11,256 nt of DNA from an uncultured Oscillospiraceae bacterium (GTDB taxonomy: Bacteria > Bacillota > Clostridia > Oscillospirales > Oscillospiraceae), in assembly GCA_934636045.1 (NCBI GenBank), contig CAKTZP010000065.1, positions 1 through 11,256 on the forward strand, written 5' to 3'. The notes beneath the pieces are model-generated. The model had not been told where the DNA came from. It saw only the letters and a list, made by a program, of their open reading frames with translations, and searched no databases. The position numbers and the translations under genes were made by a program. The first letter of the stretch is position 1; each line of letters begins with the position of its first letter. Positions 5,816 through 11,256 of this stretch are shown piece by piece.

Positions 5816-6514
5816 TCATTTTGCTGCCTTGCACATTCCGTTTCGCTCTGTCAGGCACGCCAGCAGCGTCTCAGCCTCCGCAGTACCGTCTTTCCCGTCG
5901 TTTACCACTGCCGAAAATGCGGAAAACGCCTGCACGACCTGTTCCTCGATTTCGCTCAGCGCCGCATTGCTCATCGGGTCGGAATACCGCAGCGCTTCAT
6001 AGGCCTTTTTTGCCGCAGCCTTTGCCTCCGGAGACTTTGCCTTACGCAGCAGATTCTCTGCTTTCACCGTCAGCAGTCTCATCTGCTGCGTCTGCCGTTC
6101 TGTCTTTTCCTGTGCGGCGGAAGCTGTATCTCCCGCCCACATTGCCTTCAAAACGGCAACTGCCGTCAGCGCCGCAACCGTCAGGCATACGACAGCCGCC
6201 GACCATGGCGGGCAATTCGGAATCAGCATCAGCACACTGCCGACTACCAGCATTACGGTCAGTCCCGCGTAGCTGACTTTGATCAGCGGAAGCTTGTAAA
6301 AGAGCTTTTCCAAATTTTTTGCGCGAAACGCCGCTTTGGCACAAAGAAGATTTCCCACAAAGGCCGCAACGATAAAGCCCCATGCGATCCAGAATCGCGC
6401 ATCGTAATGCACTGTATATCCGGGAATTACCGGCCGCACCAAAAAGACGACCGCCTGAAACACTGCCAGAAAAATCGACCAAATTACGACATAATATCGA
6501 AAATTTTTCTTCAT
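5816..6514 (-). CDS. Four-helix membrane protein of SPFH-TIR operon
   Basis: This 232-residue protein is of unrecognised family. It starts MKKNFRYYVV and has four predicted membrane helices at about 8-30, 40-60, 78-99 and 104-124, arranged as two pairs with basic cytoplasmic loops (KAAFRAKNLEKLFYKLP between helices 2 and 3). The rest, about 130-205, is a charged, alanine-rich helical region likely to face the cytoplasm, with a short C-terminal tail containing two cysteines. AGGAGGGG precedes the ATG and overlaps the end of the SPFH gene, whose stop lies 15 bases upstream, so the two are tightly coupled. A membrane partner beside an SPFH protein is a recurring arrangement. In Bacillus subtilis the SPFH protein YdjI works with membrane proteins YdjG and YdjH. 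By analogy this protein may anchor the SPFH scaffold or the TIR protein. Confidence 0.8.
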   Translation of the reverse strand: MKKNFRYYVVIWSIFLAVFQAVVFLVRPVIPGYTVHYDARFWIAWGFIVAAFVGNLLCAKAAFRAKNLEKLFYKLPLIKVSYAGLTVMLVVGSVLMLIPNCPPWSAAVVCLTVAALTAVAVLKAMWAGDTASAAQEKTERQTQQMRLLTVKAENLLRKAKSPEAKAAAKKAYEALRYSDPMSNAALSEIEEQVVQAFSAFSAVVNDGKDGTAEAETLLACLTERNGMCKAAK

Positions 6515-6529
6515 TCCGTTCCCCTCCTA

Positions 6530-7663
6530 TCAAAGAATGTCCGAAAGCAGCTTGGCCTTCATTGCCGAGAATTCCTCATCCGAAATCAGTCCCGCCTCTT
6601 TCATGACAGTCAGCTTTTCCACCTTTGCCCGGAAAGCAGCCATTTCGTCCGTCGGCTTGGCGACCGGATCAGGCACTTCCTTGGCCGCATCCATTGCGCT
6701 GTTCACCGCATTGCCGACAGCGCCACCAACCGCACCGCCAACCCCCGCCATTGTGCCGAGGCCGATGCCCATATTGGTAAACTGTCCGACGGCCTCGTTC
6801 TGCGCGGCCTTTTCCGCCACGTCGAAGCCGCGTTCCTGCGCGTAGGTATAGCCCTCCTGCGCCCGTTTGGTCGCCTGTGCCTGCGAATCGATTACGACCT
6901 TCTGCGCCTCGGTCTGCGCATAGATCAAATCGGTCTGCTGGCGGAGCTTGGCTTCGGCGATATCGGCGTATTGGCGGAAATGCAGCTCCTTGAATTTTTC
7001 ATATTGTCGGTCGCCGTCCGGTTTGACGATTGTGGTAACGAAAAAGCGCTCCAATGCAACGCCATACTCCGCAAAGTCCGGAATCAGCAGCCGGTGAATG
7101 TGCTCAGAAAAGGCGGACAGGTTTTCGTCAATTTCAAAAATGTTGATGGCATTCGTCTTCATAACCTGCGCAATGTAGGTTTTGACCCGCGTCATCAAAA
7201 ACGCGCGAAAAAATCCAACCAGCTTTTGCTGACTCAGCGATTTTTCCGTTCCCACAAGCTTGAGCAGCAGCCTCCGGCTGTCCTCCGCGCGAAGGGACAT
7301 TTCGCCGGACGCGCCGATGGAAATTGGGAAGCCGTAGTGCGGCTCCATGTACTGCACCTTGCTGTCTGTGCCCCATTTGATTGCCATTTGCTCGGCCTTG
7401 TTGATAAAATAAACCTCGCAGTGGAATGGTGTCTTGTCTCCCGTTGTGCGGTTGAGCAGCTTGCCGAGCTTGGGGATGTTCTGCGTTTCCAGCGTATAGC
7501 GCCCCGCGCCGAACAGGTCGAGCGTCTGTCCGTTCCGGAAGAAAATTGCCTCCTGCGATTCGTGCACGATCAGTTGAGTCATGGAATTGAAGTCCTCACA
7601 GGGATGCTTCCAGATAAACGTACTGTTGTCGCCCTCATACTTGATGATTTCTGCAATTGCCAT
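6530..7663 (-). CDS. SPFH/band-7 protein with SHOCT tail (YdjI-like)
   Basis: This 377-residue protein is of the YdjI / 'virion core protein' SPFH subgroup. The SPFH region covers about 10-215 (ESQEAIFFRNGQ, then FGAGRYTLET, then NIFEIDENLS and PDFAEYGVALERFFV). A long helical, alanine/glutamine-rich stretch (about 222-295) is likely a coiled coil. It is followed by a glycine-zipper segment (299-320, GIGLGTMAGVGGAVGGAVG) and a SHOCT motif at 339-375 (VMKEAGLISDEEFSAMKAKL). SPFH proteins assemble into membrane-bound scaffolds or cages; the glycine zipper suggests membrane insertion or oligomer packing. It is the first gene of the operon. AGGAG lies 9 bases before the ATG, and the inverted repeat of the switch ends only 15 bases before it, so its expression should depend directly on the orientation of that segment. 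There is no N-terminal membrane helix. Confidence 0.92.
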   Translation of the reverse strand: MAIAEIIKYEGDNSTFIWKHPCEDFNSMTQLIVHESQEAIFFRNGQTLDLFGAGRYTLETQNIPKLGKLLNRTTGDKTPFHCEVYFINKAEQMAIKWGTDSKVQYMEPHYGFPISIGASGEMSLRAEDSRRLLLKLVGTEKSLSQQKLVGFFRAFLMTRVKTYIAQVMKTNAINIFEIDENLSAFSEHIHRLLIPDFAEYGVALERFFVTTIVKPDGDRQYEKFKELHFRQYADIAEAKLRQQTDLIYAQTEAQKVVIDSQAQATKRAQEGYTYAQERGFDVAEKAAQNEAVGQFTNMGIGLGTMAGVGGAVGGAVGNAVNSAMDAAKEVPDPVAKPTDEMAAFRAKVEKLTVMKEAGLISDEEFSAMKAKLLSDIL

Positions 7664-7678
7664 CTCTTCACGCTCCTT

Positions 7679-7711
7679 TGAATTACAACAGAATCGTCAT
7701 TATGTTGTAAA
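7679..7711 (+). repeat. Left 33-bp inverted repeat of invertible segment
   Basis: This is a perfect 33-base inverted match to 7942-7974. It starts TGAATTACAACAG and ends TTATGTTGTAAA. Inside it, ATTACAACAGAAT and ATTATGTTGTAAA form 13-base imperfectly inverted arms around a central CGTC. This is the shape of a tyrosine recombinase core site, with two binding arms around a short crossover region. Confidence 0.97.
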
Positions 7712-7770
7712 CTCTGGATGTAAGCTGCAGCTACTTCCGATTCGTACAAGATTTTTCTTAAAAATGGGCG

Positions 7771-7816
7771 CAAAATACAAGCCTTTTCACAGTGCATGCG
7801 TGAAGAGGCGTATTTG
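7771..7816. terminator. Long hairpin inside the invertible segment
   Basis: AAATACAAGCCTTTTCAC (7773-7790) and GTGAAGAGGCGTATTT (7800-7815) pair with a two-base bulge and one G-T or mismatch position around a short loop. Read leftward, the stem is followed by TTTTGCG, so in the present orientation it could stop recombinase read-through before the SPFH operon. After inversion the leftward strand would have no such T-run. The terminator function is inferred. Confidence 0.5.
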
Positions 7817-7872
7817 TGCTGCTTAAATTTTCGGAAATTACGATAACACGCACATTGTTTCGTCGAAATTGC

Positions 7873-7901
7873 TTGCAAGTCGCCGTATTATGCGGTATAC
7901 T
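7873..7901 (+). promoter_or_regulatory. Promoter inside invertible segment, pointing right
   Basis: TTGCAA (7873-7878), exactly 17 bases, then TATACT (7896-7901) closely fit the sigma-A consensus. Transcription would start near 7908 and cross the right repeat into the 3' end of the recombinase gene in antisense. I see no comparable promoter on the leftward strand of the segment. Confidence 0.8.
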
Positions 7902-7922
7902 TATTGATAGGCAGGATTGTTA

Positions 7923-7937
7923 CGGATTTTGCATCCG
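7923..7937 (+). promoter_or_regulatory. Small leader hairpin downstream of switch promoter
   Basis: CGGAT (7923-7927) and ATCCG (7933-7937) form a 5-bp stem with a TTTGC loop in the transcript from the invertible promoter, directly before the right inverted repeat. It would be in the SPFH leader after inversion. It is too short to call a terminator. Confidence 0.3.
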
Positions 7938-7941
7938 AATA

Positions 7942-7974
7942 TTTACAACATAATGACGATTCTGTTGTAATTCA
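7942..7974 (-). repeat. Right 33-bp inverted repeat of invertible segment
   Basis: This is a perfect inverted copy of 7679-7711, starting TTTACAACATAATG and ending TTGTAATTCA. The terminal TCA is the complement of the TGA stop codon of the recombinase gene, so the gene is unchanged by inversion. Confidence 0.97.
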
Positions 7975-8808
7975 TAGGATCAAGTGCAGCCGTTCCATCT
8001 GGCGGCGGTGTTCTGCGCCAGTGGAAATGATGTAGATGCGCGTCGTGTCAATGCTACTGTGGCCGAGAATGTCCGCCAGCTTGGCAATATCCTTATCCAC
8101 GCGGTAAAATTCCCGCGCGAACAGGTGCCGCAGGTTGTGTGGGAATGCCTTTCGCGGGTCGACATCCGCCGCCGCGCAGAGCTGCTTCATCTCGCGCCAT
8201 ATGTTCGTGCGGTTCACCGGCTTGCCGCTCCGCGTCACAAAAATCATACCGCTTTGAATTCCCTGCTTCGCCGCATAGCGAAGCAGGTTTTGCTGCAGTT
8301 TTCGGACGATAAGCACCACGCGCGTTTTGCCCTTGCACGCAACGACAGCTTCTCCTCGCCGCACGGCCTCCACCGTAATGGCTTGCAGCTCGCTCACCCG
8401 AATGCCCGTTCCGCAAACGGTTTGCAGCAGCATGCTCAGACGCTCGTTTCCCCTCTTTTTCGCTGCGCAGCAGAGCCGGACGTATTCCTCCCGCGTCAGT
8501 TCACGCTCCTCCGTGCAGAACGCCCTCCGCTGCAATTTTATTGTTTTCACCCGCAGCTCATGCCAGCCGCAGTAAGCAAATAGGCGGTTCAGGCTAGCCA
8601 CTATGGAATTCACGCTTCGCGCGGCATAGTTTTCCTGCAGCCGCCGTTTGTAGGTCAGCACTGTCTCCCGCGTGATGGCGTTCGTTTCCCCTACAAATTT
8701 CCGGATGTCCCGGAGATACTTTTTCACTGTCGCCGCGCTTTTTTCCTCTGTCATCAAGTACCGCCGGAATTCTTCGATAATCTGCATGCTCAGAATTCGT
8801 TGCTCCAT
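7972..8808 (-). CDS. Tyrosine recombinase, likely invertase of the switch
   Basis: This 278-residue integrase-family site-specific recombinase has an N-terminal SAM-like core-binding domain (about 8-92) and a C-terminal catalytic domain. The catalytic set is complete: R137 in CGTGIRVSEL, K159 in the ACKGK beta-hairpin, H224 and R227 in FPHNLRHLF, H250 in LGHSS, and nucleophile Y259 in TTRIYI. The size is that of short XerC/D-like enzymes without an arm-binding domain, as is usual for dedicated DNA invertases and not for phage integrases. GGAGGGG lies 6 bases before the ATG. The stop codon is inside the right inverted repeat, so the enzyme and its presumed target are physically joined. The promoter in the invertible segment currently fires antisense into this gene, which could limit recombinase supply in the OFF state. 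Target assignment rests on adjacency. Confidence 0.93.
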   Translation of the reverse strand: MEQRILSMQIIEEFRRYLMTEEKSAATVKKYLRDIRKFVGETNAITRETVLTYKRRLQENYAARSVNSIVASLNRLFAYCGWHELRVKTIKLQRRAFCTEERELTREEYVRLCCAAKKRGNERLSMLLQTVCGTGIRVSELQAITVEAVRRGEAVVACKGKTRVVLIVRKLQQNLLRYAAKQGIQSGMIFVTRSGKPVNRTNIWREMKQLCAAADVDPRKAFPHNLRHLFAREFYRVDKDIAKLADILGHSSIDTTRIYIISTGAEHRRQMERLHLIL

Positions 8809-8849
8809 GTGTGCCCCTCCATTGATTAAGAAACAAGCCCGTCAAGCTC

Positions 8850-8874
8850 ATTATATGATTTTTTATTCTATCAA
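8850..8874 (-). promoter_or_regulatory. Candidate recombinase promoter
   Basis: A perfect TATAAT (complement of 8850-8855) lies in AT-rich DNA 41 bases before the recombinase ATG. The best -35 match, TTGATA (complement of 8869-8874), is only 13 bases away, which is too short. The promoter is therefore either weak or uses the -10 element mainly. The rest of 8809-8910 shows nothing else. Confidence 0.35.
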
Positions 8875-8910
8875 GCAGGCAGTAAAAAGTATACGCTTAA
8901 TATAATAGTA

Positions 8911-8979
8911 AAAATAGCCCCCTTAGTGCAGCCTCGAAGCCTTTTGCTTTTCGAGAGTCTGCTCTAAGGGGGTTATTTT
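8911..8979 (-). terminator. Large bidirectional terminator after malQ
   Basis: AAAATAGCCCCCTTAGTGCAG (8911-8931) pairs with the strand at 8959-8979 with two mismatches, and an inner CTCGAA/TTCGAG stem continues towards the loop. Read leftward it ends GGGGGCTATTTTT, a typical intrinsic terminator, 30 bases after the malQ stop. It also insulates the recombinase gene from upstream transcription. Confidence 0.88.
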
Positions 8980-9008
8980 CGCAGCAGGAATGCACGCCGG
9001 GCGCTTGT

Positions 9009-10481
9009 CTAGCGTTCGTAGAGCTGCGTCAGGCGGTTGAGCTGCGCGCCGAGCGCGGGCGTGAGCGCGTCTTTGGACATGCGCCAGCTCCAGTTCGCTG
9101 TGCTGACGGTGCCGGGGGTGTTCATGCGGGCATCGGCGCCGAGGGCGAGGTAATCCTGCATTTGGGCGATAAAGGTGTCGGCGACGCTGGACAGGCCAGC
9201 GCGGAGGATGCCCTCGCGGAGCGCTTCGGGCGTGGCCTCGCAGCCGAGGTACTCCGCCGCGTAGGCGCGCACCTCATCACTCGCACCGTCGATCCACTGC
9301 GCCAGCGTCTCGTTATCATGCGTGCCGCTGTAGCAGATGCAGTTGGTCGGATAGCGATGGGGCAGATAATTGCTCGGCTCGCGCGGGTCGAAGGCGAATT
9401 CCAGCACCTTCATGCCCGGATAGCCGGAATCGTGCTGCAGACGGATAACCGCCTCGGTCAAAAAGCCCAGATCCTCCGCAATCAGGCGCAGGTCGGGGAA
9501 AGCCTCGTGCAGGCGGTGGATAAAATCGTGATCCGGCCCCTTGACCCAGCGGCCGTTGCGGGCGGTAGTCTCGCCGTAGGGCACCGACCAATAGCTCTCC
9601 AGCCCGCGGAAGTGGTCGATGCGGATCACGTCGAACAGGCGCGAGGCAGCGCGGATGCGCTCAAGCCACCATGCATAGCCGTCGTCCTGCATCTTGTCCC
9701 AATTGTACAGCGGGTTGCCCCACAGCTGGCCGTCGACGGCGAAATAATCCGGCGGGCAGCCGGCCACGGCGGTCGGCACGCCCTGCTCCAGCTGGAACAG
9801 GCCGGGATTGGCCCAGACGTCGCAGGAATCGTAGGGAACATAGATCGGCAGATCGCCGATGATCTCAAGCCCCAGCCCGTGGACGTACTCGCGCAGCGCA
9901 TTCCACTGGCGGAAGAAAAGGAATTGCAGATAGATAAAGAAATGGATGTCCTCGGCCACGGTGATGGCATAGGTCTCGACGGCGCCGGGGCGGCGCAGGC
10001 GGAGCTCCTCCGGCCAATGATCCCATGACTGCATACCGTTGCGGCGCTTAAGCGCCATGTAAAGCGCATAATTCTCGACCCACGGGTTCTCCTGCCGGAA
10101 CAGGCGGATGGCGTCGAAGTCACGATCGCGCCCGCGCAGATACGCCTTATATAGCAGATCAAACCGCACGGAGAACTGGAAGCCATAGTCCACGCGTTCG
10201 CTGTGGGGCTCCCAATCAATCGCGTCGACCTCCTCCTGCAGCAGCAATCCGTCCTCGATCAGCTGGTCAAGGTCGATAAAATATGGATTGCCCGCGCAGG
10301 TGCTGAAGGATTGATAGGGGCTGTCTCCGTAGCTCGTCGGGCCGATGGGAAGCATCTGCCAATAGTGCTGCCCGGCCGCCTTCAGAAAATCGGCGAATTC
10401 GTAGGCAGCCTTGCCGAGCGTGCCAATGCCGTAGGGGGACGGCAGAGACGAAATGTGCATCAGGATTCCGGAACTTCTCAT
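9009..10481 (-). CDS. malQ: 4-alpha-glucanotransferase (amylomaltase)
   Basis: This 490-residue GH77 enzyme transfers alpha-1,4-glucan segments between maltodextrins and releases glucose, in cytoplasmic maltodextrin and glycogen metabolism. It starts with the family signature SSGILMHISSLPSPYGIGTLG and continues with WQMLPIGPT--GDSPYQSFS. The catalytic residues are visible: nucleophile D289 in VIRIDHFRG, acid/base E336 in LIAEDLG, and the transition-state aspartate D389 in YSGTHDNET. DLPIYVPYDSCDVWANP is also standard. The length is typical of the short bacterial form with no N-terminal extension. The ribosome binding site is weak (AGAAAG about 12 bases upstream), but the start is fixed by family alignment. 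It lies 40 bases after the stop of a LacI-type regulator on the same strand, so it may be co-transcribed with it and induced by malto-oligosaccharides (inference). Confidence 0.97.
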   Translation of the reverse strand: MRSSGILMHISSLPSPYGIGTLGKAAYEFADFLKAAGQHYWQMLPIGPTSYGDSPYQSFSTCAGNPYFIDLDQLIEDGLLLQEEVDAIDWEPHSERVDYGFQFSVRFDLLYKAYLRGRDRDFDAIRLFRQENPWVENYALYMALKRRNGMQSWDHWPEELRLRRPGAVETYAITVAEDIHFFIYLQFLFFRQWNALREYVHGLGLEIIGDLPIYVPYDSCDVWANPGLFQLEQGVPTAVAGCPPDYFAVDGQLWGNPLYNWDKMQDDGYAWWLERIRAASRLFDVIRIDHFRGLESYWSVPYGETTARNGRWVKGPDHDFIHRLHEAFPDLRLIAEDLGFLTEAVIRLQHDSGYPGMKVLEFAFDPREPSNYLPHRYPTNCICYSGTHDNETLAQWIDGASDEVRAYAAEYLGCEATPEALREGILRAGLSSVADTFIAQMQDYLALGADARMNTPGTVSTANWSWRMSKDALTPALGAQLNRLTQLYER

Positions 10482-10521
10482 GATAAAAACCGCTTTCTAT
10501 TGCTTTAATGGATGGATCAAT

Positions 10522-11256
10522 TTAAATTTTTGCCACGCTTTCACGCTTGGCGAAGGAGAACGGGATGACCTCATGGCGCGCCGCGCCGGGGCGCTCAATG
10601 CTTTCCAGCAGAATGCGCGCACCGCGGTCGGCGATGTCGTCCGCAGACTGGCGAACGGTGGTCAGCTGCGGAAGAAAATAGTCGCTCAGCGGCAAGCCGT
10701 CGAAGCCGCAGACGGAGATGTCCTCCGGCACGCGGTAGCCCGCGTCGCGCAGGGCGCGAATCGCACCGATGGCCATCACATCCGCCATGGCGAACAGCGC
10801 CGTGATCGGCACGCCCGCGGCAAGAATGCGCTGCGTGGTCAGGTAGCCGCCCTCGTAGGAGTACAGCGCCGACTCGCGCGCGGCCGGGCCGCGGATGCCG
10901 CTGCGATGCATCGCGCGCAGGCAGCCCTCCAGGCGCATTCGCGAGGTATCCGAAATGCCGGGGTCGCCGCCGATGACGGCGATGCTCCGATGCCCCTGCG
11001 CGATCAGGTACGAGACCGCGCAGTCGGCGGCGGCGACGTCGTCGGTGAACACGCTGGACAGGTTGGGAAATTGCAGCTCCGCCGCGTTGTCGGTCAGCAG
11101 CACCGCAGGGACAAGGATCTGCGCAAAGGCGTCGCGAAAATTGCTGCAGTTTCCGCCGAGGAACAGCAGTCCCTGCGGCTTTTTGATCGCGCAAAGATGC
11201 GCGGCGCGGCGCACCTCGTCCTCCTGCTCGTCAAAATAGTCGAGCATCATGGTATA
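10522..11256 (-). CDS. LacI-family regulator, C-terminal part
   Basis: This gene is cut by the right edge; the open frame continues past the internal ATG pair near 11250 (codons reading Y-T-M-M-L-D-Y), so that ATG is not the start. The visible 244 residues are the periplasmic-binding-protein-like effector domain: QGLLFLGG, VPAVLLTDN, SVFTDDVAAADCAVSYLIAQGHRSIAVIGG, then ALFAMADVMAIGAIRALRDAGYRVPEDISVCGFDGLPLSDYFLPQLTTVRQ, the standard LacI/GalR end. The N-terminal DNA-binding helix-turn-helix is outside the window. The protein probably senses a sugar and controls starch or maltodextrin genes, since malQ follows 40 bases later on the same strand. Its exact effector cannot be read from sequence. 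Confidence 0.92.
   Translation of the reverse strand, partial: YTMMLDYFDEQEDEVRRAAHLCAIKKPQGLLFLGGNCSNFRDAFAQILVPAVLLTDNAAELQFPNLSSVFTDDVAAADCAVSYLIAQGHRSIAVIGGDPGISDTSRMRLEGCLRAMHRSGIRGPAARESALYSYEGGYLTTQRILAAGVPITALFAMADVMAIGAIRALRDAGYRVPEDISVCGFDGLPLSDYFLPQLTTVRQSADDIADRGARILLESIERPGAARHEVIPFSFAKRESVAKI

Larger units (their letters stand above)
7679..7974. mobile_element. Invertible DNA segment (phase-variable promoter)
   Basis: Two perfect 33-bp inverted repeats enclose 230 bp (7712-7941) that contain no credible gene, one strong promoter and one long hairpin. The segment sits between a tyrosine recombinase gene, whose stop codon lies in the right repeat, and the SPFH start codon 15 bases beyond the left repeat. 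Recombination between inverted sites flips the segment. In the given orientation the promoter points away from the operon (OFF, inferred). Flipping gives a leader of about 82 nt into the SPFH gene (ON, inferred). The arrangement matches recombinase-controlled promoter inversions known for surface genes in Clostridioides and Bacteroides. Confidence 0.88.

Noticed and set aside
5801..7681. 626-codon open frame on the + strand
   Set aside because: It is antisense to the SPFH and membrane protein genes, has no domain character, is rich in H, R, C and L as expected from a shadow frame, and has no ribosome binding site. The opposite-strand genes have clear families and SD sites.
7579..7878. Open frames on both strands within the invertible segment
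   Set aside because: They cross the inverted repeat and the SPFH start, have no ribosome binding sites or motifs, and would be broken by inversion.
7972..8808. Tyrosine recombinase as a prophage or ICE integrase
   Set aside because: It is short, lacks an arm-binding domain, has no phage or conjugation genes, tRNA or attachment site next to it, and adjoins perfect inverted repeats instead.
9162..10028. 288-codon open frame on the + strand
   Set aside because: It is antisense to the malQ catalytic region, which is unambiguous.
1..11256. CRISPR arrays, tRNA or rRNA genes
   Set aside because: No regularly spaced repeats, tRNA-like cloverleaf or rRNA sequence was seen by eye on either strand.

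Overview
The window looks like a chromosomal segment from a gut-type Firmicute, probably class Clostridia (Ruminococcaceae/Oscillospiraceae-like). The signs are strong GGAGG ribosome binding sites, a class I THF riboswitch in front of a FolT-type ECF transporter subunit, DUF6273-like and SPFH/SHOCT domain proteins, and GC-rich housekeeping genes next to more AT-rich accessory stretches. The taxonomic placement is inference.

Layout. (1) 1-650: the start of a leftward gene with a GYF_2-like sequence, and a rightward XRE-family regulator (371-607). The intergenic region between them carries a good leftward promoter, three TTCAAG repeats and a duplicated Shine-Dalgarno segment. (2) 737-2920: a folate module made of a promoter, a tetrahydrofolate riboswitch with an enlarged P4 arm, a hairpin that hides the ribosome binding site, folT, and folC overlapping it by 4 bases (ATGA). 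It ends in a strong hairpin followed by a palindromic intergenic repeat (2926-3000). (3) 3041-7663: a leftward four-gene operon encoding an SPFH/SHOCT scaffold protein, a four-helix membrane protein, an 818-residue zinc ribbon-TPR-TIR-membrane-DUF6273 protein, and an 83-residue unknown. (4) 7679-7974: a 296-bp segment bounded by perfect 33-bp inverted repeats, directly upstream of that operon and directly downstream of an intact tyrosine recombinase (7972-8808). (5) 8911-11256: a shared terminator, malQ, and the C-terminal part of a LacI-type regulator, all leftward.

The central discovery candidate is regions 3 and 4 together. The inverted repeats hold a near-consensus sigma-A promoter (TTGCAA-17-TATACT) that in this copy points right, away from the operon and against the recombinase gene. 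Inversion would place it about 80 nt upstream of the SPFH start codon. This is the architecture of a recombinase-driven phase-variable promoter, and the cargo it would switch is a membrane-anchored TIR protein with a presumed outside domain plus an SPFH scaffold: a plausible bet-hedged defence or envelope-stress system. The sequence directly shows the repeats, the promoter, the recombinase with all catalytic residues, and the TIR glutamate. The ON/OFF behaviour and the defence role are inference.

A second point of interest is the riboswitch. The loop strand that forms the ligand-state pseudoknot can instead pair, over 8 bases, with the anti-Shine-Dalgarno strand in front of folT. This gives a simple mutually exclusive translational switch.
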